64,000 nt of DNA. Source: Paraphysomonas bandaiensis. Lineage: Eukaryota > Chrysophyceae. This document shows, one piece after another, positions 20,427 to 33,657 of this stretch (its first letter is position 1; every line of letters starts with the position of its first letter). Made by a program: the position numbers and the translations under genes. The notes beneath the pieces were generated by a model. It was not told where the DNA came from and did no database searches. It was given only the letters and a program-made list of their open reading frames with translations. The stretch lies in the NCBI GenBank assembly GCA_965644295.1, contig CBFFRP010000373.1:1-64000 (forward strand), written 5' to 3'.

Positions 20427-21178
20427 TTAAGCCGGATCATACGCTCCTGCCCAATCTACTTGTCCTAACACAAACAACTTGCGGTCGGTGTCTTCGGCAT
20501 ATGTCTCCTGTATATGCGGCAGATCTTTAGGGCCCTCTTCAAGGTGGTGTTCACAGCAGCAGGTAGTCTGGAAGGGAGAATAAAGTAGCTCTATAGCGCC
20601 GGGTCCTCCCACGGTCACGAAGCGGTCTCACTGGTGCAATTTTGCACACTGACGCATGAAACAGACATCTACCAAAATCTGTTACAAATTCAAGCTGACT
20701 CCAATGTCTTCCCTCCATTGTGTGCACTCGTCCAGCACATGCATCCACCTTGCACTCTTCTCCCGAGTGACTTACACTAGTAGGAAACCGTGCACCTTCC
20801 CCGCTCGGATGAAAACCTACTAAGCAAGAATAACATAAAAGCACCACAAATGTACCTGACACTGCTTGGAGAACAGTGCCAGAGAGCCTTGATATAATCT
20901 CAATGACCTGGGTCAGGAGAAACCAAGACTAGGCAGTAGACGTGTGAGAAGACATGACAGGTCTAATCACATCATTGCCATTGCTATGCATCCATGAGGA
21001 AAGTTTGACGCATTACCTCGGTCATTGGCCACACAGATACCGAATAATGTGAACTCATACTCAGCATCAATCACTCAAATAAGCAAACGCAGGGAGCAAG
21101 CAGAATGTTGATATACCTGACATCTGCTGACTTCAGGTTTTTTTGAGTTCTTAAGGTGAACATCCCGGATGCTTAACT
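20427..21178 (-). CDS. Unknown duplicated gene, copy A (probably disrupted)
   Basis: Minus-strand exons of an unrecognised protein whose second copy lies at about 63100-63610. Readable pieces in order are HLKNS (about 21165), VIDAEYEFTLFGICVANDRG (about 21075-21013), VIEIISRLSGTVLQAVS (about 20908-20866), then a longer exon with RFPTSVSHSGEECKVDACAG and RVHTMEGRHW (about 20820-20650), and a Cys-rich piece CCCEHHLEEGPKDLP. Intron positions (GTACATTTGTG, and GTAATG after AATGACCGAG) are conserved between the two copies, which supports a real gene. A frame inconsistency at the A7 run near 21145 and the LINE insertion immediately upstream at 21189 suggest disruption. Function unknown. Confidence 0.5.
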
Positions 21179-21188
21179 TCATATATAT

Positions 21189-24100
21189 GAAAGTCTGATT
21201 ATTACATGAGTACGGTTGCGTACAGAAACTAGTTTATGTCTATAGACTAGCTAATAACTAGATTTGCTATATACTACTAGTGGCGGGCAACCGTCTCGGG
21301 ACTGCTTGTGCATCGCTGCGAGCACCATGGTGCAACCGTCCCTTGTAGTGAGGTTAGTCGGGGGGTCTACCTTTGGGCAATGTGTCTGGCGGACCTGTGC
21401 CATGGATTATGTGGGGGGTGGGTGAGGCGAGTTGTATATGAGAGTGCAAGTCGGTGGTGGAGATGGTGCTGGTTGTTGAGGTGGGGTTTCGGCTACAAGT
21501 AAGGAGAAGTTGTTTCCGGAGTGGTTGCGCTTGCCTCTGTCGGGTCTGGGCTCTTGCAGAGAGTGTAGTTCGTGGGGTGGATGTCGCCTGGAGTAGCTGG
21601 AGTACTTTTGGTGTCGGGTGGGTATCCTGGGGCTGGCGGGGCTTTGCGTGTGTCGGGACCGGTGTCGCCGGTGCCGTGTCTACGTTGTGGTGTCTGTGTC
21701 CCCTATTGCGAAGCATGCGGAGCCCTCCATCATATAGGGGGAGTAGGATAGAGGCGATGGATTTTTCTAGGGCGTGGAATTGATGTTCGAGCAGTGAGCT
21801 GGATATGTGGCGTCCGAAAGCGTCGGCCATTTGTGTGGCAGTAATGTGGCCGGTCCAGTAGCGCTCAACCTGGGGGGTGGCTGGGTTCCATGCGGCTTTG
21901 GCTAGTTTGGTTATGGCGGTGTAAAACCAGGGATGGGGGAGCGTGCGCGTGCGAAGTTTGTCAAGCTTATTGTGGTGTGCTTGGTGGACATCTTCACGTA
22001 TGTGAATGATGTCAGGGTGAGTGCAGGTGAGAAGCATGTGTGCCATGTTGTCTGTGGGGTGTGCACAGTCTGCGCATGTGGAAGCCGTTGTGCGATCGTG
22101 TCCGGATTTTCCTTTGGCTCGGTTTCTACCCATTGCAAAGGATTTGTCCCATACGTATGCCGTCTCGCGTATACGCTCTGCGAGGGGGATGTAGTGTTTG
22201 GAGGAGTTATGGGTACGGAGGGGATGGAGCTTGTGTGGGAGCCTTGTTCCGCTGCGTGTCCAATACTGCGGGTCTCGTTGCGTTTGTGCAGCATACATGC
22301 TATCTCGTCGGAGGGTGTATTGATGGAGGTCCCACTGGTGGTGGAGATCTGTAACGTCTCCTAGCATAGGACCGAGGTCTGTGAGGAGGTGTGTATCGTA
22401 TCTACGCCAGTGCCATTGACCCGTGGTGAAGAATTCTTCCAGTATGTGCGTAGCGTCTGTTGTGACAACACTGTAGTTGGAGGCTCCGAGCACTTTGTCT
22501 AGTGTCTTCCAGTCGCCGCTGGCGGCGGCGTCAGCTATATAAATGCCGTGGTCAGTGTAGGTCCAGTTGCTTTGATCTTGTGTTCTACGTTCGGGGTGCG
22601 AACGCGTCCATTGTATTGGGCGCTGTTTAAGAGCTGTGGTGGCGAGGCATTCGTAAAATATTCCCTGGGGCTTTGTTCCGAGGGCGCGCCGTCTGTGTGA
22701 GAGGGCCTCTTTGGTCCGCGTCTGTACCGCCTGGCAGTCAGTCCAGATTGGCACGGAAGAGTGGAGTACATTGGAGAATGTCAGTGCTGCTGACATTGCA
22801 AGGGTTTCGTAGGTGTATGCGTTGAGGCCAGGCGCTGTGTACTGTGGTGCCGTAAGTTGTAGGATTTTGGTTTGTCTGTGACCCCAGGTGTTCTTGGGCG
22901 GGAGCCATACAATTGCAGCTCCTCCGTCGTGAGAATTGGGCTGTGTGTGGGTGTTGCCGAGTAGGTGAGCAGGGGTGAGGTGTGTGCGTGTGAAGGATCC
23001 ATCCGTGAAGATGGCTTTGTAAGCATATTTGTGATCATTGTACAGTTGTAGCTGTGATTGGACTTTGTCAATGGTAGCTCGGAATTGTGGCGTAGCTGGG
23101 GAGGGAGGTTGTATTCTGATGCCTAGTTGTTGCCCCCATTGTACCAGACTGGTGATGTACGTGTCAACGTCCTGGGGGGGGTGCTCGTAGCGTTGCAAGA
23201 GCGATATGGCCGCACTCTTGGGCTGTCCTCCGAGTGTGAGAGCTCGTTGAAGAGTATGCCATTTCTGAGTCTGGGCGTGGGTTGAAAATTTGCGCAGTCC
23301 AAGCCCTTTGTATTTCGGGGGAAGGTAGATAAGATCCGTGGGATATCCAGGGGGAAGACGGAGTATTTTCCTAGCGGCCTGCGCGAGTAGTTTGTCTATG
23401 GCGATGTATTTAGCGTATGTCCAGGATGCTTTGGTGGCCTTGTATAGTAGGGTCGGGAGTATTTGTGTGTTGAGGACGAGTAGCTTGCAGTCAGGTGTCG
23501 CGCATTTGGATCGTAGAACTGCCGTGGATGTGGCTATGTAGGTGGTGCACCAGCTGTGGGAGTCGGTGTCCTTTACTGAGAATGGAAGTTGTACGCCGAG
23601 ATACTTGGTGGAATTGGTGGTTGTTCGGATGGGGATGGGGTGTGGGCACCAGTTCCAGTCTCTTATGATGATGTGTGGGTTTGATTCTAACATGGCCGTC
23701 ACCGCAAATGGGGCTCCCAGGGCAATGCATTCAGTTTTGGGGATGTTTAGTTGCATTCCGGAGAAGGCGCAGAAGGATGAGAGTTTGTCGGCCTTGAGCT
23801 GAGTGGCCTCAATGGAAGTTGTGATTTGGGAGAGGTCATCTGCGTACGCCTCATCTTGGCTATCATCATGTAGGTCAGACCAGCATAGGATCATGTCAAA
23901 GATGACGATCCATGCAACTGTGGATTCAGTTCCACCTTGTGTGACCCCTCTCTCCGCGGAGAATCCCATGTCAGGGTGCTGGATAAAGGAGCCATCTGAG
24001 CCAAGCAGTTCTTCGAGTGATCGGGGATCGATGTTGTCGGCCATGTGTGGGGTCCAGATGAAGGTGCGACCCCCATCGTCGAGGTCGCTTAGCCATTTGA

Positions 24101-25947
24101 TCGTGTCATCGGGGACACCAAGTCTTGCCCATGCTAATTTGAGAAGATTGGGTGCGATGGAGTCGAAGGCCTTTTGAAAGTCCCAGAAGGTGCAGAGTTT
24201 CACATGCCCGGTAAGTTTGGCCAGTTCCGTGGCCGCGAGGACTCGTAGAATGGCCGTGTCCGTGCCGTGTCGCCATCGATAGCCGTGTTGCGCAGGGTGT
24301 AGGACTTCATCTTCTTCCCATATGTGGAGGAGCCGGTGGGTGATGATACGGGTCATTAGTTTGCGCAAAACCTCTAGGAGCCCTATCGGTCGGAGGTTCT
24401 TTAGAGACGTGTGTCCTGGTTTTTTAAGAAGTGGCGTCATGACTCTGTCTCTCCACCAGCGTGGCACATGGCGATGGGTCCAGAGGGTTTGGAGGAGGCC
24501 TAAAACTTCAATCTTTATTTCAGGGGTCCATTTCTTTATCATGTTGGTTGTGACCATGGATGGTCCGGGCGCTTTATCCTTGGCCATCCCGTCCAGAGTG
24601 GAGTGGAACTCGCTTATTGTGATCTGCTGTCGTAGAGCGTCTTGGATCTTTTTAGCTGTGGCGGAGGTAACCTTTGTTTTGCATAGGTTTCGTAGGCCGA
24701 GCTGGTGGTGATCGGGAATGGCGGAGTGTGGATGCAAGGGTGTGTTCATGTCGGCGCCGGCTGCGAGCTCGTGCCACCAGGTGTCGTCATGATGTAGCTT
24801 GTGGGCGACTGGGTCAAGTCCGGATGGGATGGAGTGGTGGGCTGTGAAATGTTTGTTCAGCTCGTCCTGTATGTCTATGGGGAGGGTTAGGGTGGCTCCG
24901 TCCTCTAGGGTGAGTCGGGTGAGGGGTGGCGTCTGTTTGCGCTTCAATCCTATTGTCTGAAGGACTTTTCCGATGTGTTGGAGTTCCAGGTGGGCTTGGA
25001 TGGTGTGGGTCCTGTGGGTCATACGGCTTCCGCATTTCTGTTCTTGCTCTTCCTTGGAGCATTCGGGGTAAGGTTATCCCGTAGGGTGTCAAAGTGTGTG
25101 CTATTGATGGTCGCAACAGTCCATGTCAGCATCTGGCGTGGATCCACGGCAGGCTTGATGATGGTGGTGGGTGGGTGGGATGGGTCCTCTGAAGCGTGGT
25201 CCAGGGCGGCTATGGTGACCTCCCATCGCTGGAGGCCTCTTCGTGTAAGACTGTAGAGACGTGTGTCATCTACATGAGGGTGGAGATAGCCGGCTCTGTT
25301 GAAAAACTTTCTCTTTAGGTAGATGACTAAGTGGAGTGCTGTTTGAATAACTCTCATTTCCGCAGAAAAGCCGTCTTTGAAGCGGGAACGTTTGCGTTGG
25401 CAGAGGTGGTGAATGCGTGTTTTCATGTTCTATCTGCGCTACGTGTGTCGTGAGCCGCGTCGATGGTGATGCGATGGATTAGTGCTAGTTTGGTGGCGGC
25501 GCGGTCGGCAGGGTGTGGGTGTGCCGAGGGCTCCGGGAGGGATTGATGATGTGTGCTGAGATGCTGTTGGTATTCCTCCACCATTTCCTGATCGGCGGGA
25601 TTGATGTTAAGCCTTGGCGGGATCTGAAGGTGTTGCTCCTTCGGCAGGGGGGGTCCTGTTCCACTGATGCAGAGGTCGGTCCAGACCGGTCTGTGATCAA
25701 AAGTTGCTGCCGTGAGGGCGTCCGAGGTGTAGCACCCGTTGCCAGAAATTTGTATGTATGTGGGAAGAGGTGTATGTAGAATGTGGTCTATTCTGGAGAT
25801 TCCGCGGTCTTTCCGGAAGAAGGTGAAGTACGGGTCCTCAGTGTTTAGGGTCTGTATAAGAGGGGCTGTAAGTTGGAGGGATGTTGCTATTCCACGTAGG
25901 TCTCGCTTTCCAGCATGGCCCTCGAGAGAGGCATTGAAGTCACCGCC
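21189..25947 (-). mobile_element. 5'-truncated LINE (APE endonuclease, RT, RNase H)
   Basis: A non-LTR retrotransposon lying on the minus strand. It begins inside the endonuclease domain at about 25947 (GGDFNAS, then RIDHIL and FDHRPVW) and runs through reverse transcriptase and RNase H to a 3' end at 21189 reading ATAATCAGACTTTC. Candidate target duplication TCATATATAT occurs at 21179-21188 and 25948-25957; this is simple sequence, so it is weaker than for the short copies. The endonuclease-RT linker (25950-25020) has at least three frame changes, so this copy is dead, although the RT ORF is open. The 3' UTR has a GC-rich stem-loop (about 21305-21345) shared with the tail copy at 34208-34250. 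Confidence 0.9.
21354..25022 (-). CDS. LINE reverse transcriptase / RNase H polyprotein
   Basis: A 1222-codon open frame of the LINE; the true protein started further upstream, so the Met at 25022 is not the original start. The reverse transcriptase has the fingers block APGPSMVTTNMIKKWTPE, LRPIGLLEVLRKLMTRI, the CTFWDFQKAFDSI catalytic Asp block and the YADDLSQ box. RNase H follows (AIFTDGSFTRTH, WTDCQAVQT, HPERR and a late IYIADAAA segment). Near the C-terminus a CCHC-like finger CADCAHPTDNMAHMLLTC appears, as in I/R1-like LINEs. Codon usage is GC-richer than the surrounding DNA. Domain order supports an RNase H-bearing LINE clade (I-like), not assigned further. Confidence 0.92.
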   Translation of the reverse strand: MTHRTHTIQAHLELQHIGKVLQTIGLKRKQTPPLTRLTLEDGATLTLPIDIQDELNKHFTAHHSIPSGLDPVAHKLHHDDTWWHELAAGADMNTPLHPHSAIPDHHQLGLRNLCKTKVTSATAKKIQDALRQQITISEFHSTLDGMAKDKAPGPSMVTTNMIKKWTPEIKIEVLGLLQTLWTHRHVPRWWRDRVMTPLLKKPGHTSLKNLRPIGLLEVLRKLMTRIITHRLLHIWEEDEVLHPAQHGYRWRHGTDTAILRVLAATELAKLTGHVKLCTFWDFQKAFDSIAPNLLKLAWARLGVPDDTIKWLSDLDDGGRTFIWTPHMADNIDPRSLEELLGSDGSFIQHPDMGFSAERGVTQGGTESTVAWIVIFDMILCWSDLHDDSQDEAYADDLSQITTSIEATQLKADKLSSFCAFSGMQLNIPKTECIALGAPFAVTAMLESNPHIIIRDWNWCPHPIPIRTTTNSTKYLGVQLPFSVKDTDSHSWCTTYIATSTAVLRSKCATPDCKLLVLNTQILPTLLYKATKASWTYAKYIAIDKLLAQAARKILRLPPGYPTDLIYLPPKYKGLGLRKFSTHAQTQKWHTLQRALTLGGQPKSAAISLLQRYEHPPQDVDTYITSLVQWGQQLGIRIQPPSPATPQFRATIDKVQSQLQLYNDHKYAYKAIFTDGSFTRTHLTPAHLLGNTHTQPNSHDGGAAIVWLPPKNTWGHRQTKILQLTAPQYTAPGLNAYTYETLAMSAALTFSNVLHSSVPIWTDCQAVQTRTKEALSHRRRALGTKPQGIFYECLATTALKQRPIQWTRSHPERRTQDQSNWTYTDHGIYIADAAASGDWKTLDKVLGASNYSVVTTDATHILEEFFTTGQWHWRRYDTHLLTDLGPMLGDVTDLHHQWDLHQYTLRRDSMYAAQTQRDPQYWTRSGTRLPHKLHPLRTHNSSKHYIPLAERIRETAYVWDKSFAMGRNRAKGKSGHDRTTASTCADCAHPTDNMAHMLLTCTHPDIIHIREDVHQAHHNKLDKLRTRTLPHPWFYTAITKLAKAAWNPATPQVERYWTGHITATQMADAFGRHISSSLLEHQFHALEKSIASILLPLYDGGLRMLRNRGHRHHNVDTAPATPVPTHAKPRQPQDTHPTPKVLQLLQATSTPRTTLSARAQTRQRQAQPLRKQLLLTCSRNPTSTTSTISTTDLHSHIQLASPTPHIIHGTGPPDTLPKGRPPD

Positions 25948-26120
25948 TCATATATATATATTCATTCATAATATTCATTGTCATTGTGTCTATATCATTG
26001 TGACATATAACAAGCATGGAAATAAAGGAAATATGATGTCATGATGAGTGCATATCAGGTATATTGTCTTTGTTTGGTTGTATGTATCGTATTCGTTATA
26101 TTCATTGTTATGTAGGGCTC

Positions 26121-26627
26121 TTATTCTCTTTCACAAGCATTCGTGAAAACTCCAAAGGCTTTGTTCGCTCTTTTTATTCTTGCTTGTTTTGCTTCTTCTA
26201 TTGTATCAAAGTATCCAATGTGGATATTAATGCCGTCTAATTGTATTTGCGCTCTCCATTTCGTTTTTCTTTTGTCATAATGCACCCCTTTCACGCCGGA
26301 TGTATTTGCTTTGCTCAACTTTTGGTTATAATTATTCTCTTTGCGCGTTGCCCATCTCAAATTATTAATATTGTTGTCTGATGTGTTATTATTTATATGA
26401 TCTACACAAGGTTTATTTTCTGGATTTAGTATACAAGCCAATGCAGTTAACCTATGGACCATAACTGTTTTTTTCTTTCTATTTAAACGTAAGTTCAATC
26501 TGTAATAACCATGTCTGTCTAATCTAGGTTTCAATATCTTATCTGTCTTATTATTCTTTACATTTCCTTTGTTTGATACACTATAATTATTGTTGTATCC
26601 ATCAATCACTTTCCATTCTTCAATCAT
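26121..26627 (-). CDS. NUMOD4-HNH-AP2 homing-type endonuclease
   Basis: A 168-aa complete ORF. Residues 1-30 match NUMOD4 (EEWKVIDGYNNNYSVSNKG). An HNH core follows (HRLTALACI, then CVDHINNNTSDNNINNLRW and a terminal ATRKENN). The C-terminal half is an AP2-like DNA-binding module (SGVKGVHYDKRKTKWRAQI, then GYFDTIEEAKQARIKR). This arrangement is typical of phage and giant-virus HNH genes, where it drives self-spread by DNA cleavage. The gene is AT-rich and Asn/Lys-rich, unlike neighbouring host genes, and sits in an AT-rich block with short tandem repeats. Capture from a large DNA virus or its mobile elements is the likely source. No virus structural or replication gene is adjacent. Confidence 0.93.
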   Translation of the reverse strand: MIEEWKVIDGYNNNYSVSNKGNVKNNKTDKILKPRLDRHGYYRLNLRLNRKKKTVMVHRLTALACILNPENKPCVDHINNNTSDNNINNLRWATRKENNYNQKLSKANTSGVKGVHYDKRKTKWRAQIQLDGINIHIGYFDTIEEAKQARIKRANKAFGVFTNACERE

Positions 26628-26824
26628 AGTAATAATATATATATAATAATTTCTTTTTAAACCATTTTATATATATTTTCAATCTGTTTATGATTTTCTG
26701 CATTGAAAATGGCATTATTGCTTGTTTTGGGCTTTGTATAAATTGACATCTATATATAATATAGCATTACATTATTATATTCTATATTTAAATTAGAATT
26801 CAAGGTTTTATGAGTTTTTGCTTA

Positions 26825-26924
26825 AAGCTTCGCCATTATATCACTACAACTACATTCCAGAGCTTTAAGCTTCGCCATTATATCACTACAACTACATTCC
26901 AGAGCTTTAAGCATTGCCATTATA
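26825..26924. repeat. Two and a partial third copy of a 42-bp tandem repeat
   Basis: Units begin AAGCTTCGCCATTATATCAC and end CCAGAGCTTT. Copies lie at 26825-26866 and 26867-26908, with a partial third AAGCATTGCCATTATA at 26909-26924. It lies upstream of the HNH gene. Confidence 0.85.
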
Positions 26925-27281
26925 CATTATTATAAAAAAGTCATATAGATAACAAAGTAGATTTAATAAGTAGTTTTTATGGTAGAATCCCGGGGTTTTA
27001 TAACCTTTACAAATTTAAATTATTTTTCATTTTAATTTTTCCCTCCCCCTATATCTACTATTAAATCTACTTATTAAATCTACTTTACTATCTATATTAC
27101 TTTTTATTATAAACATTATAAATAATATATAAAGTAATTAATTTTATTTAAGAATATAAATAATATATAAATAATATATAAAGTTATTAATTTTATTTAA
27201 GAATATAAATAATATATAAATAATATATAAAGTAATTAAAAGTTATTAATAATATATAAAGTTAAATTAGCAAAGAGAAGG
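26925..27281. other. AT-rich block with short tandem repeats
   Basis: Extreme AT content. Tandem units of the kind AATATATAAAGTAATTAA / TTTTATTTAAGAATATAA repeat about three times at 27120-27265. Related to the left-end block at 180-265. No ORF. Confidence 0.6.
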
Positions 27282-27304
27282 AATTACAACCGAAGGTTGT
27301 AATT
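27282..27304. repeat. GAA-loop hairpin, copy 2
   Basis: Perfect 10-bp stem AATTACAACC / GGTTGTAATT with a GAA loop, followed by a second hairpin GCCCCTTGAGGGGC at about 27328-27341. Same architecture as 266-309 but with a largely different stem sequence. Confidence 0.7.
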
Positions 27305-27341
27305 GGAAACACTCGAAGAGAAGAGGCCCCTTGAGGGGCAT

Positions 27342-27903
27342 ATGGGGTAGAAAAAGGCTTGTCCTTGTCCTCTCCTCCCCCGTTTTTAATATACAGCAGT
27401 AGTCAACATATTTAGTTAGAAAGCGAATAAACAACTAATTGTAATGGAGAATTAGAGTTGCATAAAATAATGAGACATCACTGAAAACTGAAAACCCATA
27501 TAATGCAATTCCTAATTAATGCAAACCAAATACACAAAGACCAGCCGATTCTACACTTCTGAATTGTTTTATGCCAGGAGAAAAATATTCATTATTACTA
27601 TAAGGGTAATTGACAAAGAACATATAACCACACAACTTCAAAATACCTTTCAGTACCCACCAACTCATGTACAGAGGCCCCATATGAAGCAAGGAATATG
27701 TCACAACAACTTAAAATATATACTCACCGCACACATCTTATGGTGATGAGCTAATACCACACTAAATCAAACAAAAACTACTAATTTGACAATTAGTGCG
27801 CTGCACTTGTAAATATATTAAACTTCTTCCAGACTATAATCTCTGACCATGGCTTTCTGACCGAAAATAAATTCATCGGCAGCAAATGAGTGTTGAGTTG
27901 GAG
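27342..27903. other. Intergenic, may hold last exon of the histidine kinase
   Basis: AT-rich. An alternative splice at about 28018 (ACGGTGAGT) to about 27913 (TTGTGAG) would add a short terminal exon ending at about 27860. Otherwise nothing recognised. Confidence 0.4.
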
Positions 27904-30569
27904 TCACTGCTGACTCACAATTGAAAACACGCCGTGTAGTATCACGACTTGAATATTTAAACTCTGTTGTACACGCTTAATCACAATAGCGTGCCATTGC
28001 GAAAACTCACCGTCTAGAGTAGTGACCAAAGTCTCGAGTTTCATTGGCTTGCCTACTAACTTATCAGCTCCTGCAGCCAGGAATTCTTCAACATCTTCTG
28101 GAACAATATTTCCCGTTACAGCAACAATAGGGCCCCTAAAACCCATTGTCCTGATCAGTTTACAAGCTTCAATGCCACTCATATTAGGCATCACTGAATC
28201 AAGAAAAATCATATCAATATTTTCTTTAACAAACGATTCTTTGACGGCCTCCACAGCACCGACGCCATCCTCCTTCTGCAAAATGACAAAGAATCCGTAA
28301 ATGAAACACGACTTCGAACAACAACTAACCTCAATAATATTCTCGAAGTACGGTTTCAAGACCCTGGATAACATTTTTCTACATGTTTTGACATCATCCA
28401 CCACGAGTGCAGTGTGATATTCAATTCCCGAATCCTCGTGCTGATCCGAGCAAACAGGTACAATTCTGTTCACTTTTTTCGTGCTGTATCGCACGAAATC
28501 GTCATGGCTCTGACAGCACAGATTCGTGGGCGTCGGTTTGCTACGCACTGAGTTCAACTCGTTATCATCAATGGGAGTAGATGAGCCCGAGCTCCCCTTA
28601 TCAACAAGTTGACAAGACAATTTATGGGTTGATTTCGAAACAGTATACTCGTCTGCTGTAGGTAGGTCGATGTGAAATGCGCATCCCTCACCCGGTATGC
28701 CTGAGGACTCTAGACTGAGCAACCCACCGTGTTTTCTCACAATATTTCGCGACACTGAATAAATAAAACCGTCACGCACACATAATATATATATATAGCT
28801 ATACCATATAACCCTAGCCCAGACCCTTCACCATTGCGGGCCTCGGTTGCGCTAAACTGGACCACGTCCTTAAATAACTTAGACTGGTTCTCCTTTGAAC
28901 AGAAATATGAACATTTCAAGCGTATAGAAACACACTTACAGGGGGAATTCCACAGCCCGTATCTTTAACAGTTATTCGAACGACTGAGGGAATGTGCTAA
29001 AGAATTCGGTGAGCACGCATACTTATAGCTACCACTATGCAGTGCAAAACTTACCTCAAGCTCTTCCGGTACTTCCTTTCGCCCTAATAAGCGAGCAGAG
29101 ACCGTAACTTTCCCACCCGGAGGGGTGAACTTGAGTGCATTGCTTATCAAGTTCCGCATCACGATGGCAAACTTAATATTATCCACAGATATAATAGTAG
29201 TGTGAACTTGATCTGCAAAGCTTTCAGCACCACTGTATACCAAATTGACCCGCTCTTCGCTTGCCTACAGAATAGGACATTATATAACAACAGAATATTT
29301 CCTGCAAGTATAATATTTCAACGAAAAATCATTTACAGACCCAACATCAAGTCATGTTTACATGTAATACGAATAATAGACCTGAAGCTCACTGGGCTCC
29401 ACCCACCCTAAGATTGATTGCATTAAGTTCTGAAGCTTAAGTCGGAGACGCAAGTGACCGTCCTCAATCTTGTCAAATACAAGCAGCCCATTAAGTACAT
29501 CCACAGCACTCTGACATGACGCATAAACATTGGCAGAGGTAGAAGCCATTGTATCTGCTAGCGATTGCAGCTGCGAGCCCTCATCGCATTGCCACGCTTC
29601 CTGTTGTATATTCTTCGCAGAACTGGATAGCACTTGACTGCCCAGCATCATGGTGCTGAGTGGGGTTCGTAGTTCGTGAGAAATGTACCGAATAAACTGC
29701 TTTGTCAGCTCCAACTTATGCTGCCAGAAAATTATTAGGCATATAGTAAGATTAAATAAGAAACATACCATTAGCACAGCAGATTCATCACGCATAAGAC
29801 GAGTAGGGAGGCATATCGCAACCACGGCAAGAACCATATCACAAACACAATATCCAATGAGCTCATCACTCGTCCTGAAATCCCATGGTTGAAATCCAAA
29901 AACTAACCAAATGGTGTGTATGTAAAACACCAAAAACACTAAACAACACACGTAGACAAAGTTACACTTCTTTGACGTGGAGGAAAACGTTTCCGCAGGG
30001 GCGCTCAACATTGTCCGAAAGTACATGTACAACAGAGTCAACATTTCCACAACTAAGAAAACAGCAGTGAGAATGATTAGTGAATATATCACAATGCTGT
30101 CAACAACAAATCCCAAGTGTATGACGAATATAGTCACAACTCCTGTCCAATAGCAAACAAGTAACATAGTTTTCTGAGTTTGGGATGTATTCGAATTCAT
30201 CAAATAAGTCATAAGTGCACCCGCAAATAAGAGGTTCTTGGTGCCAAACAAGCATACATAAAGTAAGGATATGCCGGGTTCCAGAATAATACAGACATTC
30301 GGTAGTATTATCCCCAACACAAGTAGGACTCTTGGCAGCAAAGTCCTTGGTTTAATACTGCTTAAATCCATTAATATATCAAATAGAAGAGGACCGCATA
30401 GTCCTAACGCAGCAGCGGCAATGCACGTCAGGTTCAACGAGTGCACACCCTGAGCATTTTGTAACGCTCCCTGAGGAAAGGTCAGAGGTAGAAGTAAAGT
30501 AACCGACGAGGCTATAACTATAGTGAACAATGACCACGGATGGAATAATTTTTCTGTAAATTTCATCAC
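27904..30569 (-). CDS. Membrane hybrid histidine kinase with receiver domain
   Basis: A two-component sensor. The N-terminal exon (30569-29358) has about eight hydrophobic segments and no periplasm-type sensor domain. HisKA has the H-box FIRYISHELRTPLSTM. The ATPase is spread over following exons: N-box MRNLISNALKFTPPGG, G1 DTGCGIP, F-region LFKDVVQF and G2 GEGSGLGL. A receiver domain follows: VVDD, phospho-acceptor FLDSVMPNMSG, and AVTGN and VGKPM with the conserved Lys. Small in-frame introns (for example 29723-29770, 48 nt, and one inside the receiver) are probably removed, though both read open. No HPt domain is visible, so a separate phosphotransfer protein must exist. The ligand is unknown. 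It is divergent from GCN5, 850 bp away. Confidence 0.92.
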
Positions 30570-31420
30570 TCAAACAATCCTGTGAGGCTCTCGGTAGATC
30601 AAATATATATCAGCATACACTGCTATCTGATAGGAACGACCACCAGCAGTCGATAGTTTAATTAATAATGTACGAAGTGTCCTGTATGTATCACCTCCTC
30701 TTCTTGACTATAGAAATCATATAGAACAAGTTCATTTATCTCGATGTGGTTAGGTATGTATGAGATGAACTGACCTGCCATCACATTACCTCCCTCATAT
30801 GTATCTATCTAGAGGACTACGATACTCGTATTCTGGTATTTGAAGTTATGTTCAAGTCGTAGGTGCAGCAGGATGAGTGTGTATGTAGTGGTGTGTTTCT
30901 GTAGTCAACTGCGAGAGGGAAAGTGATGGGAACTGAAGGCGTACTCCAAGCAAGATCCGTTGCAAGTAACACTTGGATAGGTGTCGATGTCGAAGTATTT
31001 CCTACTACACTGTATCCGAGTTGTATTCTGGAAGTGAAGTTTTTTTTGGGAAAACCTTCATATTCCACCATGTATTTAGTTTGTTATACAGTTTTCTGCC
31101 AGCCTTGGATTAAAACTACCGAAAAGTAGAGGTTTTAATTCTAGTTTACCTAATTTATATTGATTTTAGGCGATTTTGAGTTTACGGAGTCTATTTTTCC
31201 TTTTGCTGTATATTTTTGGTTTTCAAAATACGAAGTTGTCATATAAATGCACTTCGTATACACTCCATACATACACATACATCTATACACACATGGCCTT
31301 ACTGTGTGTGGAATGTGATGATACGCTATTATTCCTGACTTAAGTGTTGCTGCGCACGACACATTCATACACCTGCAGCGACTAGGAATAATTTATATAG
31401 GAAGGTGTATAGACTGAACC
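30570..31420. other. Divergent intergenic region, histidine kinase / GCN5
   Basis: AT-rich with CA-rich stretches (31255-31300) and one GTATAC at about 31256. No gene seen. Confidence 0.4.

Positions 31421-33657
<2,237 letters not shown>

Noticed and set aside
21308-25256. Plus-strand ORFs opposite the LINE
   Set aside because: Shadows of the GC-rich LINE reading frame; no domains.
26121-27341. Group I intron hosting the HNH gene
   Set aside because: No split rRNA or other exon sequence flanks it and no group I core could be recognised.
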